In this document: one piece after another, positions 59,901 to 64,000 of the stretch
Layout of the letters: each line of letters starts with the position of its first letter
Numbering within the stretch: the stretch's first letter is position 1
NCBI RefSeq assembly: GCF_050624435.1
Contig: NC_134540.1
Span: forward strand, 101,089,739 to 101,153,738
Length of the DNA: 64,000 nt
Reading direction: 5' to 3'
From: Tenrec ecaudatus
Lineage: Eukaryota; Chordata; Mammalia; Afrosoricida; Tenrecidae
Notes under the pieces: model-generated
Database searches by the model: none
Seen by the model: the letters and a program-made list of their open reading frames with translations, nothing else
Told to the model about the DNA's origin: nothing
Position numbers and translations under genes: made by a program

Positions 59901-60260
59901 TTTATTGAAGATCACCATTTGTCTTAAATTACACTAATATTTGTCCGGTTGTCCTTGCCAATAACAAGGTAAGTCCTCTGTAGATATATACATCCGTTTG
60001 TGAAAGAACATTCTAAGAGACAGAAAAGGGGGATCAGCTTAGCCTTGTACATTTCAGTAATGCCGGACAGCGTTTATTTGTACTCGAGTGGCAAAAATCA
60101 AAAGCAAACACAATCTTCCCTAAATGGATAGTTCCAAATTAACTCGGGTGAAGATTAAATTCAGGACTTTCTTGCAAGACTCGGTGCGGAAAATGTGCAC
60201 AAGCCATCCTCTGGAGAGAACACACATGTTGGCACATAACTACTGAAGTAGTCATTTCAA
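56996..60260. other. Anonymous sequence, 3.3 kb
   Basis: No gene recognised. A weak SINE-like phrase lies near 57,440-57,550, and the GC-alternating tract at 58,439-58,467 is listed separately. Confidence 0.4.
58439..58467. repeat. Alternating purine-pyrimidine (CG-rich) tract
   Basis: About 29 bases of strict alternation made of CA, TG and CG steps, the kind of sequence that can form Z-DNA. It is also dense in CpG for this AT-rich region. Confidence 0.7.
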
Positions 60261-60264
60261 TTGT

Positions 60265-60460
60265 CACTCATGTGCAGCCTTCGGGAAATTGCTTAGTCAC
60301 GCTGAGGCTCCGTCTGGCTCTTCATCCACAAAATTGGTCTAATGTCTATATAAATCAATGGGCTAATCCTAAGATTGCTGAGAGATGCTTCTTGTGACAA
60401 GTCTACAAACAGAGCAGAACGCAGTGGCTGCTCCATAGATGGTAGCTATGTGTTCATCAA
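60265..60460 (+). mobile_element. MIR SINE
   Basis: 'gcttagtcacgctgaggctc', 'tcttcatccacaaaattggt' and 'gctccatagatggtagctat' follow the MIR order. Confidence 0.6.
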
Positions 60461-60499
60461 GGGTGAATAGAAACGACAATGTTTCCCAGCAACAGCTTC

Positions 60500-60800
60500 G
60501 AACAGGTTGCACTTGACAGCCTCTGAACCTTTGCCCATGCTGTTCCTACTGCCCAGGAAGCCTCCGCTGGCTTCCTGATTGTGGATTAGATTCCCTCCTG
60601 CCTTGTGAATGTGCCTATTTACCCCGCCATGACACTTCTAATCCTCCATGGTAAATGCCATTTACTGCTTCACGGCGTTTGCCCACTGATACCAAGCTTT
60701 ACATTCGGCAAGGGCTGGAGCCCTCTCTGCCTTGTTTACTCTTGTGCCAGCAGCCTCTTTGGCACAGGTGGCTTTTCAATAAACATTGAGTGAATGTAGG
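60500..60800 (+). mobile_element. L2 LINE 3' part
   Basis: 'tgcccatgctgttcctactg', 'ggaagcctccgctggcttcc', 'gctggagccctctctgcctt' and 'tttcaataaacattgagtga' follow the L2 3' end, ending in the usual ATAAA...TGAATG. Confidence 0.7.
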
Positions 60801-60899
60801 CATATGAATAGACGGCAATGTTCAGATGGCTTCGTAAAGAAGGAAAAATTAAATACCAGGAACATGCAATTTGGAATCTGTACTAATTATTCTACATGC

Positions 60900-61090
60900 C
60901 AAAGGATCTCGGCTAGCACAATAGGTTCAATTGTCTGGCTGGTGATTGCAAGGCTGGCAGTTCAAACCCACCAGCAGGAACATGCAAGAGCTGAGGCTGT
61001 TTGTTCCTGTAACAATATGCAGTCTTGGAAACCCTAGCGAACAGTTGTACTCCATTTACGAGTCAGACATGAGTCCACGTGGGTAGTGTA
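60900..61090 (+). mobile_element. AfroSINE
   Basis: 'gcaaggctggcagttcaaac', 'ccaccagcaggaacatgcaa' and 'acgagtcagacatgagtcca'. Confidence 0.75.
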
Positions 61091-61364
61091 ATTGTCTTTC
61101 AATCTCCTTGAATTACCTTTAAAAATAAATATATCAATCTATATCCACCAGCTCTAGTGCTTTGCTTGTCCTCTACTCACAGATGTTGCGAGACGCCTTT
61201 CTCAGTTACTTTTCCAGTAGATGATTATAACATGTGTTTATCGTGTTTGGTAGTCTCCTCATCTTAAATCACCTATTTATCACAGAGATCCTGAGAAAGG
61301 AGGAAATCTTTGGTAGAAAAGTGTTAATCATTTACTAGTCGCAGACTGTACTTTAACCCCTGAA

Positions 61365-61585
61365 TACCAAACCAAAAACCAAACCCATAGCTATCGAGTC
61401 TTTTCTGAGTCATAGAAAACCAAAACACAGGAGAATTTCCCCCATTGGATTTCCAAGGCTATATATAAATTTTTACAGAAATAGATTGCCTCATCTTCTA
61501 ACCAAGAGAGTAGCTGGTGGATTGGAACCAGCAACCTTGGAGTCAGCAGCCAAGTACTTAATGACGACAATACCAGGGCTCCTTC
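61365..61585 (-). mobile_element. AfroSINE
   Basis: 'ccaaaaaccaaacccatagc', 'agagtagctggtggattgga' and 'ggagtcagcagccaagtact' in reverse orientation, ending 'taccagggctcc'. Confidence 0.85.
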
Positions 61586-62084
61586 TCTGACAACCAGATG
61601 TGTAAAGAATGTTATTCATATTTTTGCACCTAAGACTTTCTTTCATGCTTAACACCTTTCATTGGGCTTATTTATGAGACTTTGTGACAAAGAAATAACC
61701 TTTGGCCTTATAATGTATATTCTACCAACCAAATAAGCGTAGAAAAATAAAGAAAAAAACTCTGAATTAAATAATGACACTTAAAAAAAGTGAAAGTAAT
61801 GAGCTGAAAAAATTTAAACAAAGAAGAATACAGACTGTGAACAATAAAAATAGTTTACCAAATAACTCATTTTTAGATAGCTTATGTCTTGTATTTGCAA
61901 TATCGCTAAAAAATAATTTTTAAAAACCTGCATATAAAAACATAGATAATAAAAGGCTTGTTTTGACCTCCGGCTTGTGTTTTTGTTTGAAAAATCACTT
62001 TTTGATAAAGGAATAGTAGTTTACATGAGATAAACAATATTTGCATAACACTTTTTTCCTATTTGTATCATTTCTCACAAAATT
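61586..62084. other. Anonymous AT-rich sequence
   Basis: No feature recognised. The right end (62,085-62,098) is an L1 target-site duplication. Confidence 0.4.
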
Positions 62085-62232
62085 AACCTGTAAGCCTTGG
62101 TTTTTTAATCATTTTATTGGGGGCCTGTACAACTCTTATCACAATCCATACAGACATCCATTGTGTCGAGCACATTTGTACAATTGTTGCCATCATCATT
62201 CTCAAAATATTTGCTTTCTACTTGAGTCTTTG

Positions 62233-62841
<609 letters not shown>

Positions 62842-63504
62842 CCTTGGTATTAGCTCCTCATTTTTTCCTCTCCCTTCCTGCTCCCCACTCCCTTATGAAC
62901 CCTTGATAATTTATAAAGTTTTATTATTTTGTCATACCTTACACTATCCAACATCTCCCTTCACCCACTTTTCTGTTGTCCATGCCCCAGGTAGGGGTTA
63001 TATGTAGATCCTTATAATTGGTTCCCCCTTTCCACTCCACCCTCCCTCCACCCTCCCAGTATCACCACTCTCACCACTGGTCCTGAAGGATTCATCCATC
63101 CTGGATTCCCTGTGTTTCTAGTTCCTATCTGTACCAGTGTGCATCCTTTGGTTAAGCCAGATTTGTAAGGTAGAATTTTGATCATGATAGTGGTTGGGGT
63201 GGGGGTGGGGGAGCATTTATGAACTAGAGAAAAGTTGTATGTTTCATTGTTACTACACTGCACCCTGACTGACTGGTCTCCTCCCCGTGACCCTTCAGTA
63301 AGGGGCTATCCAATTGCCTACAAATGGGTCTTGGGTCCCCAGTCTGCACTCCCCCTAATTCACAATGATTTGATTTTTTGTTCTTTGATGCCTGATACCT
63401 GATCCCTTTGACACCTCATGATCACACAGGCTGGTGTGCTTCTTCCATGTGGGCTTTGTTTTTTCTGAGCTAGATGGCCACTTGTTTACCAACCTGTAAA
63501 CCTT

Positions 63505-64000
63505 TTATATCTTGTTTGTTTTTTAGTAGATTTTATACCTTAACATTTCTCGATTCTAAGTGCCAACTGTAAAACTTGATTGGATTTCAGGGCAAGGCAA
63601 TTACCTTAGCCAGTGGCCTCGCTAGGATTAGTGTCACCCAGTAAGTTGTCCCACGGACCGTTGAAAATCCTTAGTAATATGCATGATCCATTTTCATTAG
63701 ATATAGCATGTGATAAACATAGTGACAAATTGTTTATAGATCCACAAGTATTGTTTACTGCAACACTGTAGCTAAAACACCAGCAAATGAGACAAAAATC
63801 AGTGACCATCAGTTCTGTGGCAGTGAGTGTGGATTTGGTAAAGTCACTGGCAGCAATGAAAAACAAACACATGCTCGTGAAGGGTGTAGAAAAAGCTGTG
63901 AGGTTCCAAGTGTCATTGTCATGGGCAGCTCTAACAAGTTCACGACCATTGAGTCTATTCAGATCACGCCCCCGAGAGGACAGAGTCGGCATCTGAGACT
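63505..64000. other. Anonymous sequence to the window end
   Basis: A 128-codon minus-strand frame (63,606-63,992) matches no protein I recognise. The text 'cctcgctaggattagtgtca' at about 63,627 may be the end of a repeat, but I cannot name it. Confidence 0.3.

Overview
This window is mammalian intergenic or intronic DNA, and I find no functional protein-coding exon in it. The host is very probably an afrotherian. About two dozen copies of a tRNA-derived SINE of AfroSINE type are present, ending in a 'gagtcggaatcgactcnatggca...gggtttgg' style tail, together with the RTE LINE that shares this tail. One copy of the hAT transposon SPIN (3,883-4,202) points to a tenrec, probably Echinops telfairi, because SPIN is known in tenrec but is not typical of elephant, hyrax or other afrotherians. 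The species call is inference.

Layout. 0-5.4 kb holds L1 3' ends, SINEs and SPIN. 5.4-13.7 kb is mostly anonymous sequence with a solo LTR, a MITE, SINEs and a MIR. 13.7-18.5 kb holds a nearly complete RTE with two younger L1 3' ends nested in it, then an older L1 tail and a second RTE fragment. 18.5-25 kb is anonymous sequence with SINEs and RTE 3' ends. 24,976-31,645 is a 6.7-kb L1 on the minus strand with exact 16-bp target-site duplications and an almost whole but broken ORF2. 31.9-34 kb holds an older L1 tail and an unresolved GC-richer block. 34.4-37.4 kb is an RTE that received a full-length EEF1G processed pseudogene. 37-50 kb is mainly unique sequence with microsatellites, SINEs and two mariner-like transposase remnants. 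50.3-50.75 kb is a processed RPL22 pseudogene with 14-bp duplications. 51-55 kb holds LTRs, a CR1/L3 remnant, a MIR and L1 tails. 55-62 kb is mostly unique sequence with MIR, L2 and SINEs. 62.1-63.5 kb is an L1 3' end split by an LTR that carries a 105-bp CT repeat.

The main content is an insertion record that can be read in order from target-site duplications. RTE was hit by L1 twice, and another RTE was hit by an EEF1G mRNA. L1 was hit by SPIN, and another L1 by an LTR. L1 supplied the machinery for the two mRNA retrocopies (known biology). RTE is the likely partner of the AfroSINEs (inferred from the shared tail). Open frames in the window are chance frames or pieces of these dead elements. 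I did not find an undescribed multi-gene system. The most unusual items are the SPIN insertion, the two-part RPL22 retrocopy, a roughly 26-bp L1 micro-insertion, and the tandem structure of the L1 3' UTR.
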